Part shown: positions 25,353 to 33,670 of the stretch, in pieces
How positions within the stretch are numbered: the stretch's first letter is position 1
Layout of the letters: each line of letters opens with the position of its first letter
From: Sphingomonas sp. BK580
GTDB taxonomy: Bacteria; Pseudomonadota; Alphaproteobacteria; Sphingomonadales; Sphingomonadaceae
Assembly (NCBI RefSeq): GCF_014194975.1
Contig: NZ_JACIAY010000010.1
Location: forward strand, 1 to 64,000
Length of the DNA: 64,000 nucleotides
Direction of reading: 5' to 3'
Made by a program: the position numbers and the translations under genes
The notes under the pieces: model-generated
Databases searched by the model: none
What the model was told of the DNA's origin: nothing
What the model saw: the letters and a program-made list of their open reading frames with translations, nothing else

Positions 25353-26648
25353 TCACTTCGGCAGCGCCACCACGTGCGGCGTGCTGGTCCAGGCGAAGGC
25401 GTCGAACATCTTCATCTGACGGCCGTTGCCGAGGTCGCCGCCGCTGCAGTTGAGCAGCTTGTTGATGCAGTTATCCACCCACATCTTCATCACTTCGTCG
25501 TCCCAGGCGCCGAACCAGTCGGCGTGGAAGGTCGAGCCCGGGCGCATCGTCGCCATGCCGGGCATCTCGTCCGAGGCGAGGTGCCAGCCGCTGGTGCCGC
25601 CGTCCCACGTGCCGCTGCGGTTCAGGTCCGAGTCGACGGTGTACCAGGCGCCCATGGTGAAGGTGGGGATCACGTACGGATGGTCCGCCGGGCACTTCTC
25701 GTAGCCCCAGTCCCCGTAGCTGGTGTAAGCGACGTGGGAGCGATGGTCGGCGCTGTCGAGGTTCTTGCCGTCCCAGCAATTGGGCGCGCTGATCACGGCG
25801 CCGATCTGGTTGCCGATGCCGCAGTGCTTCCCCGCCTCGATCAGGTCGGCGTAGTGGCCGGGCTCGGCGGTCGGCCCCTGGCAGTTGTAATAGCCGGCGC
25901 CGGTCGGCGGCGTGCCGTTGATCATGTCATAGCCGAACACGAAGCGGAGCCCGCGCGGCAGGTCGACGCAGGCCTTGCCCATGCGCTGACACTCCGGGTC
26001 GCTCGCGGGACGGCGCTTGTAGTAGATCGAGACGAAGTCGGGCCGCACCACGCCGTTCTTGCCGTTGAGCATCGCCGGCATCCAATAGGCCGAGCGATTG
26101 AGCGCGTTGGTGCAGGTGCTGTCACCGCTGGTGCGCAGGCTGCGATAGGTCGAGTTGGCGTTCGCCAGCGAGTTGCCGAAGAACTGGTGGAGGTGCGAGC
26201 GGCCGGGCTGGCCCGGGAAGACGATCGGGTCGTCCTTGGCCTCGTGGCTGGGCGTGCAGATGAAGCGGAAGGCGCCGACCACGTCGGGCGCGCCGCTCGA
26301 CGGGACCGCCCCGGTGCCCCAGGCGGCGACGAGCTGCTGACTGACGTCGAAGTTGCTCGGGATCGAGTCATAGTCGCCCACTACCGGCAGGCTGGCCGGC
26401 GCCACCACCACGCCGCTGCTGGCGGGGGTGGGGGTCGGCGTGGGCGAGGGCGTGACGATGGGAGCGACCGGCGCGCTCGCCACCGGGTTGGTCGCCGCGG
26501 TCGCGCCGCCGCCGCCGCCCCCGCCACCGCAGCCGGCGAGCGCCAGCGCGAGCAGGACGTGGGGCATGAGCCGAGCGGCGCGCGGCAGCATGGTCGCAGG
26601 GGCGCGCATCAGCGCGGGGCGCGCGCACGCGCCCAGCAGCGTCATCAT
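25353..26648 (-). CDS. DUF1996 lipoprotein (paralogue 2)
   Basis: 431 residues, two tandem ATGs at 26648/26645 behind GGGAG. The N-terminus ends in a lipobox (LLALALAGC) followed by eight glycines and a Thr/Pro linker, so outer-membrane or surface anchoring is likely. Starts at internal Met codons closer to the lipobox are possible. The DUF1996 domain keeps APDVVGAFRFIC, SHLHQFFGN, GDSTCTNALNRSAYW, LPRGLRFVFGYDM, DHRSHVAY, TFHADWFGAWDD and LLNCSGGDLGNG, with the ten cysteines conserved in register. Function is unknown. Confidence 0.85.
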   Translation of the reverse strand: MMTLLGACARPALMRAPATMLPRAARLMPHVLLALALAGCGGGGGGGGATAATNPVASAPVAPIVTPSPTPTPTPASSGVVVAPASLPVVGDYDSIPSNFDVSQQLVAAWGTGAVPSSGAPDVVGAFRFICTPSHEAKDDPIVFPGQPGRSHLHQFFGNSLANANSTYRSLRTSGDSTCTNALNRSAYWMPAMLNGKNGVVRPDFVSIYYKRRPASDPECQRMGKACVDLPRGLRFVFGYDMINGTPPTGAGYYNCQGPTAEPGHYADLIEAGKHCGIGNQIGAVISAPNCWDGKNLDSADHRSHVAYTSYGDWGYEKCPADHPYVIPTFTMGAWYTVDSDLNRSGTWDGGTSGWHLASDEMPGMATMRPGSTFHADWFGAWDDEVMKMWVDNCINKLLNCSGGDLGNGRQMKMFDAFAWTSTPHVVALPK

Positions 26649-26743
26649 CCGAGTTACTCCCAGTCGCCGCGGGCGAACTCGAGCCCGGCAGCCGTTCAGG
26701 CCACGCTAGGGACGCTGGGTTAAATCGACGTAGGGAAGCGTGC

Positions 26744-28102
26744 TTAAGCGACGTTAGGGATTGTTTCCGCGAGGCTTTCCGCGCCCGGATCGCGGTCCGG
26801 CGCGGCCGCGGCGCGCTTCCGCCGCGGCGCCCAATAGCCCATCTCCGCGGCGATGCCCGCGATCAGCCCGACCGCGATCGCGTACATATATTGGGTGACG
26901 TAGAGCACGAAGATCCACTCGTAGAACGAGTGCAGGCTCACCATCACCAGCGCCACCGCGAGACCCAGCAGCACGTCGCCGCGCGGGTCGCGGCGATAGC
27001 GCCAGGCGCAGCGCAGCGCGACGATCACGGGCCACACCAGCATCAGCACGAAGGCGACCAGCCCGGCATAGCCGGTCTCTGCCGCGGACAGCAGATAGGC
27101 GTTGTGGACGTGCGCGCTGCGGCTGCCGAACACCGCGGCGACGCCGGCGCGATCGGAATAGCCCTGGGTATTGGCGACGATGACGTAATGATTGCCGCCG
27201 ACCCCCAGCGGATGGTCGTGCAGGATGGCCTTGGCGGCGCGCTCGAAGGCGGCGCGCTCGTCATAGTCGCCGGTGTCGGTGGACTTGCTGAAGCGCGCGC
27301 CCAAGGTGGCATAGGCCACCGGCGCGGCGACTACGAGCGACAGCACGCCCGCCAACGCCACGGTCGTCTTGCGCCCGCTCGGCTGGCGCAGCATCGACAG
27401 GAGCAGCGTCAGCACCACGCCCGCCGCGGAGAAGGCGATCGTGGCGCGCGACGCCGTCAGCACCACCGCGACGAGCCCGCCGATCGGGCCGAGCCACAGC
27501 CAGCGCGACTTCCTGGTCGCCAGCAGCATCGCCAGCGACGGGAAGATGACGAAGTGGGTCAGCATGCCCAGCAGATTCTGGTGCCCGAGCGTGCCCGCCG
27601 CCTGGATCGCGCCCTGCGCGTGCGCCTTGAGCGACATCACCGCCTGGAAGCAGATGCCGAGGATCAATCCCAGGATCAGCCCGCGCACCGCCTTCGGATC
27701 GCGGCACGTCATCGCCACCGCGCTGAGCACCAGCACCATGCGCGCCAGCTGCCACACGTAGAAGAACGTCGAGATCGGCACGTCGTTCTGGAGCAGGCTC
27801 AGCAGCACCAACGCGGTGTAGGCGATCAGCGGCCAGCGCAGGTGGACGCGGCGGAACTTGCGCGGCGTCGAGACGATCAGCGCGATCGCCAGCGCGTCGA
27901 TCAACGTGACCTCGGCGCCCTTCACGAAGCCCGGCCAATAGGCCCAGGAGATCGGCGCGACGAGCAGGTGCCAGGTGCTGGTGAAGAACGGCAGCGCGCC
28001 GAACACCATCATCACGCGTGGCAGATAGCGCCGGTTGGTGCGCAGCCAGCCGACCAGCACCGGCAACAGGCCCAGCACCGCGAGGAGCGCGACCCACTTC
28101 AT
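26744..28102 (-). CDS. O-antigen ligase/Wzy family membrane protein
   Basis: 452 residues, about 11-12 helices. The family signature lies in the large periplasmic loop: KAILHDHPLGVGGNHYVI and SRSAHVHNAYLLSAAETGYAGLVAF (the H-N-x3-x-x-x-E-x-G motif of Wzy_C/WaaL proteins). GTLGHQNLLGMLTHF is also typical. It should polymerise or ligate polyprenyl-linked glycans on the periplasmic face. The start ATG overlaps the GT25 stop (ATGA, 28099-28102). It is the last gene of the reverse five-gene block and the second polymerase-like gene in the locus. Confidence 0.85.
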   Translation of the reverse strand: MKWVALLAVLGLLPVLVGWLRTNRRYLPRVMMVFGALPFFTSTWHLLVAPISWAYWPGFVKGAEVTLIDALAIALIVSTPRKFRRVHLRWPLIAYTALVLLSLLQNDVPISTFFYVWQLARMVLVLSAVAMTCRDPKAVRGLILGLILGICFQAVMSLKAHAQGAIQAAGTLGHQNLLGMLTHFVIFPSLAMLLATRKSRWLWLGPIGGLVAVVLTASRATIAFSAAGVVLTLLLSMLRQPSGRKTTVALAGVLSLVVAAPVAYATLGARFSKSTDTGDYDERAAFERAAKAILHDHPLGVGGNHYVIVANTQGYSDRAGVAAVFGSRSAHVHNAYLLSAAETGYAGLVAFVLMLVWPVIVALRCAWRYRRDPRGDVLLGLAVALVMVSLHSFYEWIFVLYVTQYMYAIAVGLIAGIAAEMGYWAPRRKRAAAAPDRDPGAESLAETIPNVA

Positions 28103-28824
28103 GCCAGCAGCGCCACCAGCGCCGCCGCGAGGCCGATGGCACCGACCGCGAGCGCCAGCGCCTCGCGCAAGCCGAAGCTGCGCCGCGCCGCCGCGCGGCG
28201 CAGCCGCCGCGCCGCGCCCACCAGGCTGCGCAGCACCGGCCAGCGATCGAAGAACCGCAGCGGCGCGATGTCGGTGCGCGAGGGCCGCTGCTCGGCGAGC
28301 GGCGGCACCGCGAACACGGTACGCACCCCGGGGTGGGCGCGGCGGAACCAGACATAGGCGCCGTCGATCGGCGGGTGGTCGTCGCGCTCCAGCAGCCCGC
28401 GCAGGTAGCTGGCGAGCACCGGCACGACATCGGCGCTGAAGCCCATGCAGTGCGAGCCGATGATATCGCTAGCGGGCAGGTTCGTCGGGTCGGCGGGATG
28501 GTAGCCGCCGTACAGCACCTGCCAGTCGGGCGGCAGCGCGAAGTCGCGCGCGGCCGCGGTGAAATCGGCGTCGTCCTCGACGATCAGCACGCTCGCCCCC
28601 GCCGCCGCCGCTTCCTCGAGGATGTCGAGATGGCTGTGGTAGCAGCCGCGCGCGCCCCCCGAGCTGAACGTGCCCGCCGCGTCGAAGCGGCGCGCGGCGA
28701 AGAAGCTCACCTTGGGATCGTGCTCGGCGCCCAGCCGGCGCAGCTCGCCCAGCATCTGCGCGCGCCGGTCGGCCCGATGCGCGAGGTTGATGATGCGGAC
28801 TCGGTCGACGTGATCGAAGAGCAT
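28099..28824 (-). CDS. GT25 family glycosyltransferase
   Basis: 241 residues. Motifs RVRIINLAHRADRRAQML at the N-terminus, GCYHSHLDILEEAAA, VLIVEDDADF (acidic catalytic/metal site) and DIIGSHCMGFSADVV match the GT25 group first known from LPS galactosyltransferases. The C-terminal 25 residues are hydrophobic and may attach it to the membrane. It begins 9 bases after the GT4 stop and overlaps the following ligase gene by four bases, so it is part of a tightly coupled operon. Confidence 0.8.
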   Translation of the reverse strand: MLFDHVDRVRIINLAHRADRRAQMLGELRRLGAEHDPKVSFFAARRFDAAGTFSSGGARGCYHSHLDILEEAAAAGASVLIVEDDADFTAAARDFALPPDWQVLYGGYHPADPTNLPASDIIGSHCMGFSADVVPVLASYLRGLLERDDHPPIDGAYVWFRRAHPGVRTVFAVPPLAEQRPSRTDIAPLRFFDRWPVLRSLVGAARRLRRAAARRSFGLREALALAVGAIGLAAALVALLA

Positions 28825-28833
28825 GAGCGGGGC

Positions 28834-30045
28834 CTATCGCGCGGCGAAGCGGGGGAGGAGCGGGGTGACGGCGGCGGCGATGTCGAACTCGCGCTCGACC
28901 TTGGCGCGTCCGGCGACGGCGAGCCGGTCGCCGAGCGCGGGATCGTCGCGCAGCCGCGCGATCTGGCGGCGCAGGTCGTCCCAGTCGCCGGGGCGGAAGA
29001 GAAGGCCTTCCTGGCCGTCCTCGATCAGCTCGGGCACGCCCGCGACTCGGCTGCCGATCACGGGCAGGCCGAGCGCCATCGCCTCCATCAGCACGATCGG
29101 CAGGCCTTCCATGAAGCTCGGCAAAACCAGCATGTCGTGGCGCGCGATCTCGGCCAGCGTCGCGGCCTCGTCGAGCCGGCCGGCGAAACGGACTCGCGCG
29201 CCGAGCCCTAGCCGCGCCACCGCCGCGTCGATCTCGCCGCGGAGTGGGCCATCGCCCACGAGGGTCAGCTCGACGTCGAGCGGCGCGACCGCCTCGAGCA
29301 GCCCGAGGTGCCCCTTCTCCGCGGACAGCCGCGCCACGCACACCAGCCGGCGCCGCGCGCCCTCGGCGCGCGCTACCGGAGCGGCGAGCGCGGGCGCGGC
29401 GAGGTCGAGCCCGCAGCGCACCACCGCGAACTTGTGCCAGTGCGCCGGCGCGGTGACACGCATCGCCTGGGCGCGGCCGAACCAGGAGACGCAGGCGGCG
29501 AAGTCGGCCTGCTCCAGCTTGGCGCCGAGCGTCAGCCCGGCGGGATAGTCGGTCTCGGAGATGCCGTGCAGCGTCAGGCTCCATGGCAGCCCGGCGAGGC
29601 GCGCCGCCATCATCCCGACGGTCGCGCCCGCATTGGCGAAGTGATTGTGGACGCGCGCGATCCGGTCCTCCGCGAACATGCGCGCCAGCACCACCGCCTC
29701 GGCGAAGTGGAACAGCGCCCAGAGCGCCGCGCGCAGCCCCGGCGCGCGGTGGCGCAGCGCGAGCCGCAGCAGCGCCAGGTAGGCGCCCGGCCGGCGCGTC
29801 AGCGCCGCCACGTGCGCGCTCAGCAGCGCGCCCGCGCCGAGCGGCAGCACGAAGCGGGTGGTCTCGGCCGAGGCGCGGTCCTCGGGCGCGACCAGCTCGG
29901 CCGCGCCGGGGCGGCGGATGCTGTAGGTGCGCACGTCGACGCCGTGGCGGCGCAGGCTCTCCACCTCGCGGCGGATGAAGGTGTGCGACGAGGCCGGATA
30001 CTGGCTCACCACATAGGCGATGCGGGGGGGGCGCTGGTCGGTCAT
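28834..30045 (-). CDS. GT4 glycosyltransferase
   Basis: 403 residues from ATG 30045, which overlaps the stop of the upstream GT2 gene (ATGA). This start gives RIAYVVSQYPASSHTFIRREVESLRRHG, the classic N-terminus of colanic-acid-type GT4 enzymes (WcaL-like). Further motifs are HNHFANAGATVGMMAARL, LHGISETDYP, LVCVARLSAEKGHLGLLEA and VLPSFMEGLPIVLMEAMALGLPVIGSRVAGVPELI. A much longer open frame upstream overlaps the GT2 gene and is a shadow. The enzyme is cytoplasmic; the sugar is unknown. Confidence 0.85.
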   Translation of the reverse strand: MTDQRPPRIAYVVSQYPASSHTFIRREVESLRRHGVDVRTYSIRRPGAAELVAPEDRASAETTRFVLPLGAGALLSAHVAALTRRPGAYLALLRLALRHRAPGLRAALWALFHFAEAVVLARMFAEDRIARVHNHFANAGATVGMMAARLAGLPWSLTLHGISETDYPAGLTLGAKLEQADFAACVSWFGRAQAMRVTAPAHWHKFAVVRCGLDLAAPALAAPVARAEGARRRLVCVARLSAEKGHLGLLEAVAPLDVELTLVGDGPLRGEIDAAVARLGLGARVRFAGRLDEAATLAEIARHDMLVLPSFMEGLPIVLMEAMALGLPVIGSRVAGVPELIEDGQEGLLFRPGDWDDLRRQIARLRDDPALGDRLAVAGRAKVEREFDIAAAVTPLLPRFAAR

Positions 30046-31025
30046 TTGTAGGTGATCGCGGATCCGGCGGCGCGGCGGCGGCGCGCGTAGCGCAGCATGC
30101 CCTGCAGCTCGGGAAATTTGGCCAGCATCGTGTAGAAGGCGCTGGGCCAGGCCATCGCGCCATGGCGGTCGCGCCGCGCCACGCGCGCCACCTGGAGCGC
30201 GAGCAGCAGCACCGGCAGCAGCAGCAGCGCGGGATGGACCAGCAGCGCCAGCACCGCGCCCGCGAGCGGCAGCGCGCCAGCCCACAGCAGCGCGCGGCGG
30301 CGCTCGGCGCGGTAGAGCGGGTGCGGCAGCGCGCGGGTCGCCTCGCCGGCCTGGGCGTAGCCGAAGCCGCCGCGCACCGCACGCCACCACCACTGGCCGA
30401 AGCGCAGCATCGCGGCGTCGTGCAGCGTCATCGCCGCGTCGATCCGCCACACCCGCCACCCGGCGGCGCGCAGCCGCGCGCACAGCTCGGGCTCCTCGCC
30501 CGCGGTGAGATCGTCGCGGAAGCCACCCGCGGCGCGGACGACGTCGGCGCGCATCAGCGAATCGCCGCCGCATGATCCGGCCTCGCCGATCGGCGTGTCC
30601 CACTCCAGGTCACACAGCCGGTTGTAGACCGAGGCCTCGGGGTGGCGCTCGCGCCGCCGCCCGCACACCACCGCCACGTCGGCGTGCTCCGCGAGGAAGC
30701 GAGTCGCGGCGGCGAGCCAGCCCGGCGCCAGCTCGCAGTCGCCGTCGATGAACTGGACGAGGTCGCAGTCGGCGGGCAGCGCCGCGAACCCGGCGTTGCG
30801 GGCGCGCGCCGCGGTGAAGGGCAGCGCCAGGTCGAGGTCGACCACCAGCGCGCCGAGCGCCCGCGCCCGCGCCGGGCTTCCGTCGGTCGAGGCCGAGTCG
30901 ACATAGACCACCGCCGCCGCGCCGCTGCGCTCGAGCGAGCGCAGGCAGCGCACCAGCCGCTCGCCCTCGTTGCGTCCGATCGCGACGATGCCGACGCGCG
31001 GCGCGGTGGCAGAGGCGGGGCTCAC
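30042..31025 (-). CDS. GT2 family glycosyltransferase
   Basis: 327 residues from GTG 31025, overlapping the flippase stop (GTGA). A GTG two codons upstream is possible. GT-A motifs: VGIVAIGRNEGERLVRCLRSL, VYVDSASTDGS, LVQFIDGDCELAPGWL (DGD metal site), GGDSLMRADVVRAAGGFRDD and EEPELCARLRAAGW. The C-terminus (about 245-290) has hydrophobic helices that would hold it at the membrane. It is coupled with the flippase upstream and the GT4 downstream. Confidence 0.84.
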   Translation of the reverse strand: MSPASATAPRVGIVAIGRNEGERLVRCLRSLERSGAAAVVYVDSASTDGSPARARALGALVVDLDLALPFTAARARNAGFAALPADCDLVQFIDGDCELAPGWLAAATRFLAEHADVAVVCGRRRERHPEASVYNRLCDLEWDTPIGEAGSCGGDSLMRADVVRAAGGFRDDLTAGEEPELCARLRAAGWRVWRIDAAMTLHDAAMLRFGQWWWRAVRGGFGYAQAGEATRALPHPLYRAERRRALLWAGALPLAGAVLALLVHPALLLLPVLLLALQVARVARRDRHGAMAWPSAFYTMLAKFPELQGMLRYARRRRAAGSAITYK

Positions 31026-32368
31026 TTCCACGGCAGCAGACTCGCCACGTCGCCGGTCAGCCCGACGCCGTACAGCGCCTCGCGGAAGAGCACGGCCAGA
31101 CCCAGCATGACCAGCGTCATAGCAAGGTCCTGCCGCGCGAACGACAGGCCCTCGCGGCGCTGGGCGACCCAGAGCGGCACGTAGCGGACTAGCTCGGCGC
31201 TCGCGATCACCAGCACCGCCCCGCTGATGCCGTAGAAATTGACCGCGAGCGGCAGGCCGACCAGCAGCCAGGCGAACTTGCCGATATTGGCGCTGGCGCC
31301 ATAGACCGGCTTGCCGATGCCGAGCAGCACCGATTCGTTGATCGTCGACAGGATCGCGAACCACACCCCGAACGACAGCGCCGGCAGCATCTGCGCCGCG
31401 GCCTGGTAGCGCTGGTCGTAGAGCAGCGCGGTGATCAGCTCCGACACCGCGATGAACCCCGCCACCGCCGCGGCCGCGCCGAGCAGCAGCAGCGGGCGGT
31501 GCCGCGCCAGCCGCGCGCGCAGCTGGGCCGTGGTGTCGAATGAGGCCGCCACCATCGGGAAGACGATCATGTTGCCGAAGCGCGCGACGAGCAGGCTGAG
31601 GATGTCGGCGAGCGAGCGAGCGATGCCATAGGTGCCCAGCACCGCCAGCGACACCGCGCGTGCCATGTACAGCCGGTCGAAGTTCATCGCCAGGAAGTAG
31701 ACGATCGACGACAGCGCCACCCAGCGGCCGAACGACAGGATCTCGCGCATCGCGCCGCGATCGATCAGGAAGCGGTGGCGCATGCCGGGGATCAGCAGGT
31801 AGCTCGCCACCATCACCGCCGCGCTGGAGGTGATCCCGCCGAACACCAGCGCCCAGATCGTCGGCGTCGCCAGCGCGAACAGGATGTGTGCCACGGTCGA
31901 GACCGCGGTATAACCGACCTCGAACGCGGTCAGCGCGGCGAGCCGCAGGTGCTTCTGCGCGATGTAGTGCCCGGTCGATTCGAACCCAGCGAAGACGAAG
32001 AACAGCGACGCCACGGCGAAGATGCCGGCGAGCTCCGGCTTGCGGTAGAACCATGCCACCGGCCAGGCCAGCGCGGCGCAGACCATCCCCAGCGCGATGC
32101 CGCGCACCAGCTGGAGCGTCCAGGCGGTGTCGTAGAAGTCGGGTTGCTCGGCCCTCGGGTTGGTGATGATGTTCTGGCCGATGCCGATGTCGGACGCCAG
32201 TTCGATGCCGGTGCGCACCGTGTTGACGATGATCATGATGCCGAAGAGCTCGGGCGCGAGCAGCCGCGCGAGCACGACGTTGTTGACGAGCCGCAGTGCT
32301 TGCACCACGCCATAGCCGGCGGTGGACCAGCCCAGCCGTGTCAGGATCGATCGGGAAAGCAACTTCAT
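31022..32368 (-). CDS. Wzx-type polysaccharide flippase
   Basis: 448 residues, MOP superfamily, with about 12 helices. The N-terminus ILTRLGWSTAGYGVVQALRLVNNVVLARLLAPELFG is typical of PST-type exporters, as are the FVFAGFESTGHYIAQKHLRL and RLYMARAVSLAVLGTYGIARSLADI segments. It leads the reverse block of flippase, GT2, GT4, GT25 and ligase, each overlapping or nearly touching the next. That arrangement looks like a complete assembly module apart from an initiating enzyme. Confidence 0.85.
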   Translation of the reverse strand: MKLLSRSILTRLGWSTAGYGVVQALRLVNNVVLARLLAPELFGIMIIVNTVRTGIELASDIGIGQNIITNPRAEQPDFYDTAWTLQLVRGIALGMVCAALAWPVAWFYRKPELAGIFAVASLFFVFAGFESTGHYIAQKHLRLAALTAFEVGYTAVSTVAHILFALATPTIWALVFGGITSSAAVMVASYLLIPGMRHRFLIDRGAMREILSFGRWVALSSIVYFLAMNFDRLYMARAVSLAVLGTYGIARSLADILSLLVARFGNMIVFPMVAASFDTTAQLRARLARHRPLLLLGAAAAVAGFIAVSELITALLYDQRYQAAAQMLPALSFGVWFAILSTINESVLLGIGKPVYGASANIGKFAWLLVGLPLAVNFYGISGAVLVIASAELVRYVPLWVAQRREGLSFARQDLAMTLVMLGLAVLFREALYGVGLTGDVASLLPWK

Positions 32369-32515
32369 GCGCGGGCGGACGATCCCAGGAAGGTACCGGC
32401 CGGCACGGTCGAATCGACGCGGGCCGGGGCGGCTGCGCGGTCTCTAGCAGCCGAAGCCTTAAAATCGAGGCACACGATCATTGACGCGTTTTTCGCGGGC
32501 GTTTGAGGAAGAGTG
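32369..32515. promoter_or_regulatory. Divergent promoter region
   Basis: A 147-base region between the reverse flippase operon and the forward GT4 gene. It is locally AT-richer at 32455-32500 (CTTAAAATCGAGG and GACGCGTTTTTCG). GAGGA at 32505-32509 serves as the ribosome-binding site of the forward gene. No operator was recognised. Confidence 0.4.
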
Positions 32516-33607
32516 ATGCGGATCCTGTTCGCCCTGCCGGGCTTCCACCGTTTCGAGCGCGGCGCCGAGGTGGCGCTGCTGTCGCTCGCGACCGAGCTGG
32601 CGCGCGGCGGCGACGCGGTGACGGTGATCGGCGCGGGCGAGGCGCGCGAGGGTACGCCCTATCGCTTCCGTCACGCCGGCGCGCTGCGGCGCGAGCGGCT
32701 CGAGCGGATGCCGCGCATCCCTGCGCTGCGCAGCGAGACCGGCTGGGAGGAGGCGAGCTTCGTCCCCGGGCTGCTGCGCGCCTATCGCCCGCGCGACCAT
32801 GACGTGACCGTCACCTGCTCCTTCCCCTTCACAAACTGGGTGCTGCGCCGCCCGGTGCTGTTCGGCCGCCGCCCGCCGCACGTCTTCGTCACGCAGAACG
32901 GCGACTGGCCGGCCTTCTCGAACGACGCCGAATATCGCACCTTCGGCTGCGACGGCCTGGTCTGCACCAACCCCGATTATCTCGAGCGCAACCAGGGGAG
33001 CTGGCGCTGCGCGCTCATCCCCAACGGCATGGACGCCGAGCGCTTCACGCCCGGGTCCCCCGAGCGCGCGCGGTTCGGCCTGCCCGCACGCGGCACGGTG
33101 GTGTTGATGGTAAGCGCGCTGATCCCGACCAAGCGAGTCGCCGACGGCGTGCGCGCGGTGGCGCAGCTGCCCGACGCGCACCTCGTGGTCGCCGGCGACG
33201 GGCCCGAGCGCGAGGCGGTCGACCGGCTCGCCGCCGAGCTGCTGCCGGGGCGCTTCAAGCGGCTGACGGTGGGGGCGGCGGAGATGCCGCTGCTGTACCG
33301 TTCGGCCGACGTGTTCCTCCACCTCTCGCGTGAGGAATCGTTCGGCAACGTCTATATCGAGGCGCTGGCGTGCGGCGCGCCGGTGGTGGCGCACGACTCG
33401 CCGCGGCTGCGCTGGATCGTCGGCGACGACGCGGTGCTGCTCGACACGGGCGACACAGCGGCGGTGGCGGCGGCGCTGGCGCACGCGATCGCTTCGCGCT
33501 CCGAGCTGGCTCCGCGCGGCCGCGTCCGCGCGCTGCGCTACGCCTGGCCGCGCGTGGCGGCGCAGTACCGCACCTTCCTGGGCGAGGTGATCGCGGCGGC
33601 GAAGTAG
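32516..33607 (+). CDS. GT4 glycosyltransferase
   Basis: 363 residues from ATG 32516, six bases after GAGGA; GTG 32513 is also in frame. Motifs: MRILFALPGFHRFERGAEVALLSLA, VFVTQNGDWPAF, LIPNGMDAERFTPG, VLMVSALIPTKRVADGVRAV and LHLSREESFGNVYIEALACGAPVVAHDSPRLRWIVG. The donor site uses EESFGNVYIEA, the usual E-x7-E. It is transcribed away from the flippase block but is probably part of the same pathway. It is the last EPS gene before the hairpin at 33.65 kb. Confidence 0.83.
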   Translation: MRILFALPGFHRFERGAEVALLSLATELARGGDAVTVIGAGEAREGTPYRFRHAGALRRERLERMPRIPALRSETGWEEASFVPGLLRAYRPRDHDVTVTCSFPFTNWVLRRPVLFGRRPPHVFVTQNGDWPAFSNDAEYRTFGCDGLVCTNPDYLERNQGSWRCALIPNGMDAERFTPGSPERARFGLPARGTVVLMVSALIPTKRVADGVRAVAQLPDAHLVVAGDGPEREAVDRLAAELLPGRFKRLTVGAAEMPLLYRSADVFLHLSREESFGNVYIEALACGAPVVAHDSPRLRWIVGDDAVLLDTGDTAAVAAALAHAIASRSELAPRGRVRALRYAWPRVAAQYRTFLGEVIAAAK

Positions 33608-33644
33608 AGGCATCGGCCCCGCGCGGTGTAGGATGCCGTTCTCG

Positions 33645-33665
33645 TCCTCCCCTCACGGGGGAGGA
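33645..33665. terminator. Bidirectional hairpin between convergent genes
   Basis: TCCTCCCC-TCACG-GGGGAGGA forms a perfect 8-bp stem between the GT4 stop (33607) and the acyl-CoA synthetase stop (33671). Similar GC-rich hairpins recur at 57738-57761 and 62281-62303, so this may be a dispersed element used as terminator. Confidence 0.6.
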
Positions 33666-33670
33666 TCGTG

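Noticed and set aside
25065..26723. 552-codon plus-strand frame across the second DUF1996 gene
   Set aside because: Shadow of the minus-strand lipoprotein gene, with no start signal.
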